This document shows positions 1-6,327 of a stretch of DNA of 64,000 bases, one piece after another (within the stretch, counting starts at the first letter, position 1; the number at the start of each line of letters is the position of its first letter). The translations under genes were made by a program, and so were the position numbers. The notes beneath the pieces are model-generated. The model saw only the letters and a list, made by a program, of their open reading frames with translations, did no database searches and had not been told where the DNA came from. Origin of the DNA: Microbacterium rhizomatis (GTDB taxonomy: Bacteria > Actinomycetota > Actinomycetes > Actinomycetales > Microbacteriaceae); NCBI RefSeq assembly GCF_008710745.1, contig NZ_VYSA01000001.1, forward strand, positions 992,001 through 1,056,000, given 5' to 3'.

Positions 1-350
1 AGCTCGTCGCGGCGGTAGCGCCGCGGCGCGGCGACGATCGAGGGCACGGCCGACGGCGGTGCGGGATCGCGCCCGGCATCGACATCGGCGAGGTATTCAC
101 GGATGACGACGAGCGGGAGGTAGTGATCGCGCTGCAGGGTCAGGGCGAGGCGGAGACGATCAAGATCGTCCTGCGAGAACTTGCGATACCCGGATTCGGT
201 GCGCGTGGGCGTGACGATACCCTGCACCTCGAGGAAACGGAGCTTGCTGGAGGTGAGCGCGGGGAACTCCGGCGTCAGCCGCGCCAGCACCTGCCCGATG
301 CTCAGAAGGCCCGCGGACGACGAACGTTCGCGGGCGGCAGCACCTGCCAT
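1..350 (-). CDS. ftsR: MerR-family regulator, FtsR-like (3' end beyond window)
   Basis: N-terminal ~116 residues of a MerR-type DNA-binding regulator; the C-terminus lies beyond the left edge. The translation shows the winged-helix pattern: SIGQVLARLTPEF, then SKLRFLEVQGIVTP, then SGYRKFSQDDLDRL and a helix ending in VIREYLADVDAG. The ATG at 350-348 overlaps the TGA of garA by one base (TGATG), so the two are translationally coupled. In Corynebacterium and Mycobacterium the MerR gene directly after garA (Rv1828, FtsR) activates ftsZ and controls cell division; that role is carried over from synteny and family. There is no typical metal-binding Cys pair in the visible part. Confidence 0.85.
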   Translation of the reverse strand, partial: MAGAAARERSSSAGLLSIGQVLARLTPEFPALTSSKLRFLEVQGIVTPTRTESGYRKFSQDDLDRLRLALTLQRDHYLPLVVIREYLADVDAGRDPAPPSAVPSIVAAPRRYRRDE

Positions 351-850
351 CACCCGTCCGCTGCCTGCGGCAGGTCGGCCGGCGACACGAAGAAGTTGAG
401 ACGGAATTTGCCGATCCGCACTTCCCCGCCGTTGGCCAGCGGGGAGCGATCGACCCGCTCACCGTTCACGTACGTGCCGTTCAGCGACCGCTGGTCGACG
501 ATCTCGAACTCGCTGCCCGAGCGCGTGATCTCGGCGTGGCGGCGTGAGACGGTCACATCGTCGAAGAAGATGTCGGCTTCGGGATGGCGACCCACCGTCG
601 TGACATCGGTGTCGAGCAGATACCGAGCACCGGCCGTCGGTCCGGACAGCACGATGAGCAGCGCGGCCCGAGAGGGCAGTGCGCCGATCGCCTCGACCTC
701 TGCTTCGCTCAGTTCACTGCCGAACGGAACGAAGGACAGATCCGAGTCGTGCCCGAACGTCTGCGTCGTGTCGGTGGATCCGCTGTCGGGATCACCGTCG
801 TCGGCGGCTCGCCGGATCTCGTCCGGCTGACGCTGGCGGTTGTCCTCCAC
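350..850 (-). CDS. garA: FHA-domain protein GarA/OdhI
   Basis: 166-aa forkhead-associated protein. The FHA domain fills the C-terminal half, with the phosphothreonine-binding signatures TTVGRHPEADIFF, VSRRHAEI and SLNGTYVNGERV. The N-terminus has a TDTTQTF stretch (about residues 26-32), matching the kinase-target threonines of GarA/OdhI, whose phosphorylation causes the FHA domain to bind its own tail. Family role: the unphosphorylated form inhibits 2-oxoglutarate dehydrogenase and regulates glutamate metabolism. I chose the GTG at 850 because GAGGAGG lies six bases upstream; a longer reading from 973 has no such signal and no conserved sequence. Operon with the following MerR gene (one-base overlap). 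The PASTA kinase at 57853-59577 is one possible kinase, but that is a guess. Confidence 0.9.
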   Translation of the reverse strand: MEDNRQRQPDEIRRAADDGDPDSGSTDTTQTFGHDSDLSFVPFGSELSEAEVEAIGALPSRAALLIVLSGPTAGARYLLDTDVTTVGRHPEADIFFDDVTVSRRHAEITRSGSEFEIVDQRSLNGTYVNGERVDRSPLANGGEVRIGKFRLNFFVSPADLPQAADG

Positions 851-1020
851 GGTGATCCTCCTCGGATCCAGCCTAACCGATCGCTCGCTCGCGAAAACCG
901 CGCGATGCGAGAGCGCCGGGCGGGCGTTCGCAATGTTTCGTCCTGTGTCGGCGGACGTGTGACGCCCCGACATCCCGCCTAACGTGGCGGGTATTCGAAC
1001 CTACTGACAAGGAGACCGCC

Positions 1021-1368
1021 GTGTCGAGTCCACACCGCCCCACCCCGCCCCTTACGGTGCGTGAGCGTGCGGCGTGCATGTGTGTTCACGGCGGTTCCTG
1101 CTCGACGTTCGCCCCTGGGCACGCGATGCACCTCATCCAGTCGCGATTGGCCTCCGCGACCCCGTCCGAATGGGTCGATGCGATCGTCGCCTCGATCGAC
1201 GACGCGGGGGCCGCGGAACTCTCCACCGTCGCCGACGGTGCGGCGCTCCTCGTGTGGAGCGGCGCGGGCGCGGCCGACGCGCTCGAAGTCGGGACGCCGG
1301 TCGCCGTCCACGAGCGGTATCACGTACTCGCGGTGGGAGACCGCTGGTTCAACGTGCTGCTGGGATGA
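1021..1368 (+). CDS. Small hypothetical protein with CxC/Cys-His cluster
   Basis: 115-aa protein I do not recognise. The GTG start at 1021 has AAGGAGA seven bases upstream. Near the N-terminus is CMCVHGGSC (three cysteines and a histidine within nine residues), followed by a mixed alpha/beta region ending RWFNVLLG. No signal peptide or membrane segment is visible, so it is probably cytoplasmic. It converges on the copper-storage-like gene (13 bases apart) and lies just before copC, so a metal-related role is possible, but only the neighbourhood and the Cys cluster support this. Divergent from garA across about 170 bases. Confidence 0.7.
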   Translation: MSSPHRPTPPLTVRERAACMCVHGGSCSTFAPGHAMHLIQSRLASATPSEWVDAIVASIDDAGAAELSTVADGAALLVWSGAGAADALEVGTPVAVHERYHVLAVGDRWFNVLLG

Positions 1369-1381
1369 TCGGCGGGGCCGT

Positions 1382-1783
1382 TCAGCCCATCCGCATCATC
1401 GAGTCCTTCATCGCCATGCATGCGTCCATGCAGGCCTTGCACGACTGCGCGCACATCTTGCAGACCTCGCTCATGTCCGCGTGCTCCATGCATTTGTCCA
1501 TGCAGACCTGACACATCGCCATGCACGCGTCGAGCATCGACATCATGGCCGCCGGCGTCATCCCCTGCATCCGCAGCATCGACCGCATCATGGTGTTGCA
1601 CATGTCGGCGCAGTTCATGCAGGCCGGCGAGCAGTCCATCATCTGGGTCGAACACACCGTGCAGGCCTGCTCGCAGGCCGAGCAGGCATCCATGCAGGCC
1701 TGCATCAGAGTCATGTCCATCGACTCCATGCCGGGCATCGACATCATGTCGTTCGACATCATGTCTTTCATCATCATGTCCAT
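1382..1783 (-). CDS. Four-helix-bundle copper-storage protein (Csp-like)
   Basis: 133-aa Met/Cys-rich protein: 18 cysteines (residues 30-62 and 87-122, nine in each half) and 38 methionines. The cysteines recur every 3-4 residues (QACMDACSACEQAC; KMCAQSCKACMDACMA), the pattern of the Csp/DUF326 four-helix bundle, in which cysteines line the core and hold many Cu(I) ions. There is no signal peptide, so a cytosolic Csp3-like store is expected. The N-terminal ~25 residues are almost all Met, Asp and Ser (MDMMMKDMMS). The start is the ATG at 1783; several in-frame ATGs just downstream and only a weak ribosome site leave it uncertain by a few codons. Divergent from copC, with about 106 bases between the starts. 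Confidence 0.88.
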   Translation of the reverse strand: MDMMMKDMMSNDMMSMPGMESMDMTLMQACMDACSACEQACTVCSTQMMDCSPACMNCADMCNTMMRSMLRMQGMTPAAMMSMLDACMAMCQVCMDKCMEHADMSEVCKMCAQSCKACMDACMAMKDSMMRMG

Positions 1784-1876
1784 CGCATCACTCGCTTTCC
1801 GTTCGTGGTCAAGCGAGCAGGAAAGCCCGCCTGGTCGCCATGCTACGGCGACCGTCGGCACCACGACAGCCCCGGA

Positions 1877-1882
1877 TAGGCT
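1877..1882 (+). promoter_or_regulatory. Leaderless -10 box of copC
   Basis: TAGGCT seven bases before the GTG at 1890, with no ribosome site between. This is the spacing of a leaderless transcript. Confidence 0.55.
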
Positions 1883-1889
1883 CGACATC

Positions 1890-2606
1890 GTGCCTTCCCA
1901 CCCCACGCATACGTTTCGTGCCGCCCGTGTTTTCGCGCTCGTCGCCGCCCTGTTCCTGACCGCAGCGGTCGCGCTGATGGCGACGCCCGCATACGCGCAC
2001 GACGAACTCAGCGGCTCGGACCCGGCATCCGGCTCGACGGTCGATGTGCTCCCCGCGCAGCTGACACTCACGTTCAGCGGTGATCTGCTCGGCGACGCGG
2101 GAGCGACGGAGGTGCAGGTGACGGATGCCGGTGGAACATCGATCGCCGCCGGCGCGCCCGTCGTCCAGGGCAATGTCGTCAGCCAGCCGCTGGCGCCCGG
2201 CGCTACCGGGACGATCACGGTGCTCTGGCGCGTCGTGTCGAGCGACGGTCATCCGATCTCGGACCAGTTCGGCTTCACCGTTACCGCGCCCGCGACCCCG
2301 ACCCCGACGCCCTCCACCTCCGCGACCACCGCGCCGACCGCATCCCCCTCACCGAGCCCGGTCGCTCCGAGTCCGACATCCTCCGTTTCCCCCGCGCCAG
2401 CGGATGGCGGTTCCTCTGCACTGCCCTGGGTCCTGTTCGGGGTCGTCGCCGCGGCGGTTCTGGGCGGCGTGGTCTACCTGCTCGTATCGCGCTCTCGCCG
2501 AGCGGCCGAGCTCGAACGGGCGCGCGTGGCGGGCGTCTCCACGACCCCCGGATCGACGCCTCCCGGGCCCTCCTCCCCCGGCTCTGACGGTCCCTCCGAG
2601 CGATAG
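1890..2606 (+). CDS. copC: Copper resistance protein CopC, membrane-anchored
   Basis: 238-aa secreted copper-binding protein. Residues ~10-33 form a signal peptide ending TPAYA, and the mature protein starts HDELSGSDPASGS, giving the N-terminal His of the CopC copper site. The second conserved site, SSDGHPISDQFGFTV, follows at the end of the beta-sandwich. After this comes a Pro/Ser/Thr-rich linker and a C-terminal membrane helix (ALPWVLFGVVAAAVLGGVVY) with a basic tail, so CopC is tethered to the outer face of the membrane. No CopD domain is fused. The GTG at 1890 is preferred because a -10 box lies seven bases upstream and the signal peptide begins just after. It ends nine bases before lpdA. 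Confidence 0.88.
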   Translation: MPSHPTHTFRAARVFALVAALFLTAAVALMATPAYAHDELSGSDPASGSTVDVLPAQLTLTFSGDLLGDAGATEVQVTDAGGTSIAAGAPVVQGNVVSQPLAPGATGTITVLWRVVSSDGHPISDQFGFTVTAPATPTPTPSTSATTAPTASPSPSPVAPSPTSSVSPAPADGGSSALPWVLFGVVAAAVLGGVVYLLVSRSRRAAELERARVAGVSTTPGSTPPGPSSPGSDGPSER

Positions 2607-2609
2607 GCT
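2604..2609 (+). promoter_or_regulatory. Leaderless -10 box of lpdA
   Basis: TAGGCT six bases before the ATG at 2616, overlapping the copC stop codon. No ribosome site is present, so lpdA is probably translated from a leaderless mRNA as well as any copC read-through. Confidence 0.6.
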
Positions 2610-2615
2610 TGGGGC

Positions 2616-4013
2616 ATGCCTCATTACGACGTCGCCATCCTCGGCGCCGGTCCCGGCGGGTACGTCGCGGCCGTCCGCGCAGCCCAGCTCGGCCTCTCGG
2701 TCGCCATCATCGAAGAGAAGTACTGGGGCGGTGTCTGCTTGAACGTCGGGTGCATCCCGTCCAAGGCGCTGCTGCGAAACGCCGACCTCGCGCACGTGTT
2801 CCACCACCAGGCCGAGCAGTTCGGCATCTCCGGTGACGTGCACTTCGACTTCGGCACCGCGTGGGATCGCAGCCGGAAGGTCGCCGACACGCACGTCAAG
2901 GGCATCCACTTCCTCATGAAGAAGAACAAGGTGACCGAGTACGAGGGTCGCGGGTCGTTCGTCGATGCGCACACGATCGACGTCACGAAGGCCGACGGCC
3001 AGGTCGACCGGGTCACGTTCGACAACGCGATCATCTCCACCGGGTCGACGGTCCGGCTGCTGCCCGGCGTGACGCTGAGCGACAACGTCGTGACGTATGA
3101 GGAGCAGATCCTCACGCGTGAGCTGCCCGGCTCGATCGTCATCGTCGGCGCGGGAGCGATCGGCATGGAGTTCGCCTTCGTCCTGGTCAACTTCGGCGTC
3201 AAGGTCACCATCATCGAGTTCCTCGACCGCGCGCTCCCCAACGAAGACGCCGACGTGTCGAAAGAGATCGCCCGCCAGTACAAGAAGTACGGCGTCGAGA
3301 TCCTCACTTCGACGAAGGTCGAAACGGTCGTCGACTCGGGCGACAAGGTCACCGTGACCTACACCCCCCAGGGCGGCGAGCAGGCCTCGATCGAGGCCGA
3401 CAAGGTCCTCATGTCGATCGGCTTCGCGGCCCGCGTCGAGGGGTTCGGCCTCGAGAACACGGGCGTCGAGCTGACGGAGCGCGGCGCCATCGCGATCGAC
3501 GACTACATGCGCACGAACGTGCCGCACATCTTCGCCATCGGAGATGTGACGGCCAAGCTGCAGCTCGCGCACGTCGCCGAGGCGCAGGGCGTCGTCGCTG
3601 CCGAGACGATCGGCAAGGCCGAGACCATGACGCTCGGCGATTACCGCATGATGCCGCGCGCCACGTTCTGCTCACCCCAGGTCGCCTCGTTCGGATTGAC
3701 CGAACAGCAGGCGCGCGATGCCGGCTACGACGTGAAGGTCGCGAAGTTCCCCTTCAGCGCCAACGGCAAGGCCAACGGCCTGGGCGAGCCCATCGGTTTC
3801 GTCAAGCTGATCGCCGACGGCGAGCACCTGGAGCTTCTCGGCGGCCACCTGATCGGCCCCGACGTGTCGGAGCTGCTTCCCGAGCTGACCCTCGCGCAGA
3901 AGTGGGATCTCACCGCCCTCGAGGCCGCTCGGAACGTCCACACGCACCCGACGCTCTCGGAGGCCGTGCAAGAGGCCTTCCACGGCCTCGCCGGGCACAT
4001 GATCAATCTCTAG
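2616..4013 (+). CDS. lpdA: Dihydrolipoyl dehydrogenase (E3)
   Basis: 465-aa FAD flavoprotein that reoxidises dihydrolipoamide in the pyruvate and 2-oxoglutarate dehydrogenase complexes. Visible features in order: FAD-binding [14 protein letters not shown] at the N-terminus; the redox-active disulfide in [16 protein letters not shown]; the NAD-binding [13 protein letters not shown]; the second FAD motif in [13 protein letters not shown]; and the C-terminal dimerisation domain with the catalytic HTHPTLSE. Length is normal for the family. It uses a leaderless-type start. GarA, which controls the 2-oxoglutarate dehydrogenase complex containing E3, is encoded 1.8 kb away on the other strand. Confidence 0.97.
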   Translation: MPHYDVAILGAGPGGYVAAVRAAQLGLSVAIIEEKYWGGVCLNVGCIPSKALLRNADLAHVFHHQAEQFGISGDVHFDFGTAWDRSRKVADTHVKGIHFLMKKNKVTEYEGRGSFVDAHTIDVTKADGQVDRVTFDNAIISTGSTVRLLPGVTLSDNVVTYEEQILTRELPGSIVIVGAGAIGMEFAFVLVNFGVKVTIIEFLDRALPNEDADVSKEIARQYKKYGVEILTSTKVETVVDSGDKVTVTYTPQGGEQASIEADKVLMSIGFAARVEGFGLENTGVELTERGAIAIDDYMRTNVPHIFAIGDVTAKLQLAHVAEAQGVVAAETIGKAETMTLGDYRMMPRATFCSPQVASFGLTEQQARDAGYDVKVAKFPFSANGKANGLGEPIGFVKLIADGEHLELLGGHLIGPDVSELLPELTLAQKWDLTALEAARNVHTHPTLSEAVQEAFHGLAGHMINL

Positions 4014-4035
4014 CGATCCCCCGCCCCCTTCATTC

Positions 4036-4106
4036 CGCGAGACCGGATAGGCGCGACGAAACCGCGACGGATGCACTCCGTCTCGTGTCGCCTATCCGGT
4101 CTCGCG
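4036..4106. repeat. Perfect 18-bp inverted repeat between convergent genes
   Basis: Arms at 4036-4053 (CGCGAGACCGGATAGGCG) and 4089-4106 (its exact reverse complement), with a 35-base centre that itself holds a short GACGG...CCGTC hairpin (4066-4070/4078-4082). It lies between the convergent lpdA and CYTH genes. It could be a bidirectional terminator or a dispersed palindromic element. There is no U-run on either strand. Confidence 0.8.
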
Positions 4107-4117
4107 GTCTTTGCGGG

Positions 4118-4753
4118 TCAGTGGCCGAGCGCGCGGGCGAGCTTTGAATCGGATGCCGCGGGTCTGCCGCCTGCGGCGAGCACCGCCGACTCGACCGCGG
4201 CGAACAACGGGCCTGAATCGGCAGGGGCGTCCGGACCGAGTTCGATCTCCCACTCGCGCCACGTGCGCACGACGCCCGTGCGTGCGTCCGTCGCGGTGAC
4301 ACGGTCGTCGACGAACTCCGCGACGACTCCCGAACCGGAGCGGAGTTCGTACGCCGTGCGGGTGTTGAGGATGCGAGCGATCGTGCCCAGCTCGCCCTCG
4401 GTCACCGTCGCTGCGACGGCGCGCACAGCGTCCGGCACCTCTTCGTCGTCATCGCCGAGCGGCCAGCCGAGCTCGACGCGACCACCGTCGACCTTCGGCC
4501 CCTTGATGTGCCAGCCCGCGTCCGGACCGCCGGTGCGCCGCCGCAGCGCGTACCCTGCAGCGGCCATCGCGAGCTCCGTCGTATCGAGGTATCGCGCGTC
4601 GAGCTCGCGCCGCTCGGGCTCCGCGACCGAGGTCACGCCGGGGAGCGCACTCCAATCCGGCAGTGGGGTGGCGTCTTCGACGTCGAACTTCCGCTCGACC
4701 TCGACCGAGCGCGACGCGCCGGCATGATCGGGTGCCGCGTGCGCTCCGGTCAC
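4118..4753 (-). CDS. CYTH-domain protein (triphosphate tunnel metalloenzyme fold)
   Basis: 211-aa CYTH/TTM protein. The N-terminal EVERKFDV is the diagnostic ExExK motif that starts the beta tunnel. Later basic and acidic strand patterns follow: ARYLDTTELAMAAAGYALRRRTGG, GWHIKGPK, RVELGWPL, TRTAYELRSG and AEFVDDRVTA. Family members hydrolyse inorganic triphosphate, or are adenylate cyclases or thiamine-triphosphatases; here no CHAD domain is attached, so the substrate is open. The GTG at 4753 follows the upstream stop by four bases, forming a two-gene operon with the 75-aa gene. Confidence 0.88.
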   Translation of the reverse strand: MTGAHAAPDHAGASRSVEVERKFDVEDATPLPDWSALPGVTSVAEPERRELDARYLDTTELAMAAAGYALRRRTGGPDAGWHIKGPKVDGGRVELGWPLGDDDEEVPDAVRAVAATVTEGELGTIARILNTRTAYELRSGSGVVAEFVDDRVTATDARTGVVRTWREWEIELGPDAPADSGPLFAAVESAVLAAGGRPAASDSKLARALGH

Positions 4754-4757
4754 AGCC

Positions 4758-4985
4758 TCAGTCGTCTCGACCGTCGGGGTTGGGATCGATGTCTTCGGTC
4801 GCCTCGATGAACCAGAACTCCGCCTCGGTCGGTCCGTCGGACTCGCCGGTGTGCTCGAGCCCGCCCTTGCGCTCGTAGACGATCTGACCTTCGCCGTAGG
4901 GAACGATCAGTGAGTCGAGGTCGGGAGTCTCCAGGGGAAGGAGCTGTCCGTCGAGGGGTCCGCCGTGCAGACGTGCAATTGCCAT
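4758..4985 (-). CDS. Small hypothetical protein, 75 aa
   Basis: Acidic 75-aa protein starting MAIARLHGGPLDGQLLPLE and ending DPNPDGRDD. The opening 'HGGPLDGQ' followed by a short beta-rich region resembles small uncharacterised actinobacterial proteins; I cannot assign a function. It is expressed from a leaderless-type promoter and sits four bases before the CYTH gene, so they are probably cotranscribed. Confidence 0.75.
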   Translation of the reverse strand: MAIARLHGGPLDGQLLPLETPDLDSLIVPYGEGQIVYERKGGLEHTGESDGPTEAEFWFIEATEDIDPNPDGRDD

Positions 4986-4991
4986 GCGTCG

Positions 4992-4997
4992 AGCCTA
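4992..4997 (-). promoter_or_regulatory. Leaderless -10 box of the 75-aa/CYTH operon
   Basis: TAGGCT on the minus strand, six bases before the ATG at 4985. No ribosome site lies between. Confidence 0.55.
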
Positions 4998-5525
4998 GTC
5001 CCGCCCACGGGAACCTCCGCGAGGCTCCTCGGTCGGGGTCAGGACGAGAAGTGAGCTCGTGGCCGTCGCCACGGCCCGGCCCGCAGCATCCGTCAGCTCT
5101 CCCTCGGTGAAGATCACGCGGCGGCCGGGCTTGATCACACGGCCGGTCGCGCGCAAGACGCCCGACTCGTGCGTGATGGGGCGCAGGTAGCGAACGGTCA
5201 GATCGATCGACGTGTACCCCACTCCGGCGGGCAGAGTGGTGTGGCCCGCGCAGCCCAGAGCCGAATCCAGCAGCGTGCAGGCGAGACCGCCATGCACAGC
5301 CCCGATCGGGTTGTAGTGGAATTCGGCCGGTTCGCATTCGAACACCGCAACGCCCTCGCTCACCTCCACCAGCGTGAAACCCATCAGGTTCGCGATCGGG
5401 GGCGGCGGGATCACCCCGTCGATCATCGCTTGGAGTGCCTCGAGTCCGGTACCCGCGCTCTGCGCCTGCGCGAGAGCGGCGGCGGGATCGGCCCAGTCGA
5501 AGGTTCGGGAACGGATGTCGGTCAT
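4995..5525 (-). CDS. PaaI-family hotdog-fold thioesterase
   Basis: 176-aa hotdog protein that should hydrolyse acyl-CoA thioesters. The core motif FHYNPIGAVHGGLACTLLDSA contains the HGG followed by the acidic residue typical of PaaI enzymes. Downstream are the strand YTSIDLTVRYLRPIT and GELTDAAGRAVATATSSLLVL. About 40 N-terminal residues form an extra helical lead-in (DPAAALAQAQSAGTGLEALQAMIDG), as in many PaaI-type proteins. The ATG at 5525 is chosen because GAGAGGA lies eight bases upstream. Divergent from the amidotransferase gene (63 bases between the starts). Confidence 0.88.
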   Translation of the reverse strand: MTDIRSRTFDWADPAAALAQAQSAGTGLEALQAMIDGVIPPPPIANLMGFTLVEVSEGVAVFECEPAEFHYNPIGAVHGGLACTLLDSALGCAGHTTLPAGVGYTSIDLTVRYLRPITHESGVLRATGRVIKPGRRVIFTEGELTDAAGRAVATATSSLLVLTPTEEPRGGSRGRD

Positions 5526-5588
5526 GCACCGATCCTCTCGCATCCGCGTTGGCCGGGGCGCGGTACGGGCGCAGATATCGTGGAGGGC

Positions 5589-6320
5589 GTGAAGCCCTTC
5601 GTCCTCCTCGCCACGCGCGCCGAAGATGTGCCCGCCGACGAGGAGTACGCGCTGTTCCTCCGATATACCGGTCTCTCCGAAACGGAACTGATCCGGGTGC
5701 GTCTCGAAGCGGGAGCGATGCCCCGTTTCGCGCTCGATGACCTCTCGGGCATCTTCGTCGGGGGAGGACCCTTCAACGCCTCAGACCCTGCCGATCGCAA
5801 GTCGACGGTCCAGAGGCGGGTAGAGGCCGAGTTCGCCGCTCTGCTGGGCGACGTCGTCGAACGCGACTTCCCGTTCCTGGGCGCCTGCTACGGCGTGGGA
5901 ACGGTCGGAACCCATCTCGGCGCGACGATCGACCGCACGCACTCCGAGCCCATCAGCGTCGTGCCGGTGACCCTCACCGATGCGGGCGCCGCGGATCCGC
6001 TTCTCGAAGGGCTGCCGCCGGCTTTCGGGGCGTTCGTCGGCCACAAGGAGGCGATCAGCTCGCTGCCTGCCCCCGCTGTCCTCCTCGCATCCTCCCCGCG
6101 GTGCCCGGTACAGATGTTCCGTGTCGGGCACAACGTCTACGCGACGCAGTTCCACCCCGAGCTCGACGTCGATGGCATCACCACCCGCATCCACGCGTAC
6201 GCAGACCACGGGTATTTCGCCACCGACGAGCTGGAACTCACACTCGCCGCCGTCCGCAGCGCCCCGGTCTCGCATCCGAGCAGGATCCTGCGGACCTTCG
6301 TAGAGCGCTACGCTCGCTGA
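5589..6320 (+). CDS. Class I glutamine amidotransferase-like protein
   Basis: 243-aa free-standing GATase1 protein related to the GMP-synthase amidotransferase domain. The nucleophile lies in FLGACYGVGTVG, the catalytic His in ATQFHPELDVDG, and SGIFVGGGPFNASDP gives the oxyanion region. The partner synthetase is not in the window and the substrate is unknown; some relatives in this family are annotated as glutamine amidotransferases with deglycase-like or gamma-glutamyl hydrolase roles. GTG at 5589 is preferred; an in-frame GTG nine bases earlier (5580) is also possible. Its stop converges on glgP with only seven bases between. Confidence 0.85.
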   Translation: MKPFVLLATRAEDVPADEEYALFLRYTGLSETELIRVRLEAGAMPRFALDDLSGIFVGGGPFNASDPADRKSTVQRRVEAEFAALLGDVVERDFPFLGACYGVGTVGTHLGATIDRTHSEPISVVPVTLTDAGAADPLLEGLPPAFGAFVGHKEAISSLPAPAVLLASSPRCPVQMFRVGHNVYATQFHPELDVDGITTRIHAYADHGYFATDELELTLAAVRSAPVSHPSRILRTFVERYAR

Positions 6321-6327
6321 CCCTTCC

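Noticed and set aside
350-973. Longer GarA reading starting at 973
   Set aside because: The added 41 residues are unconserved; the GTG at 850 has a GAGGAGG site and gives the normal GarA length.
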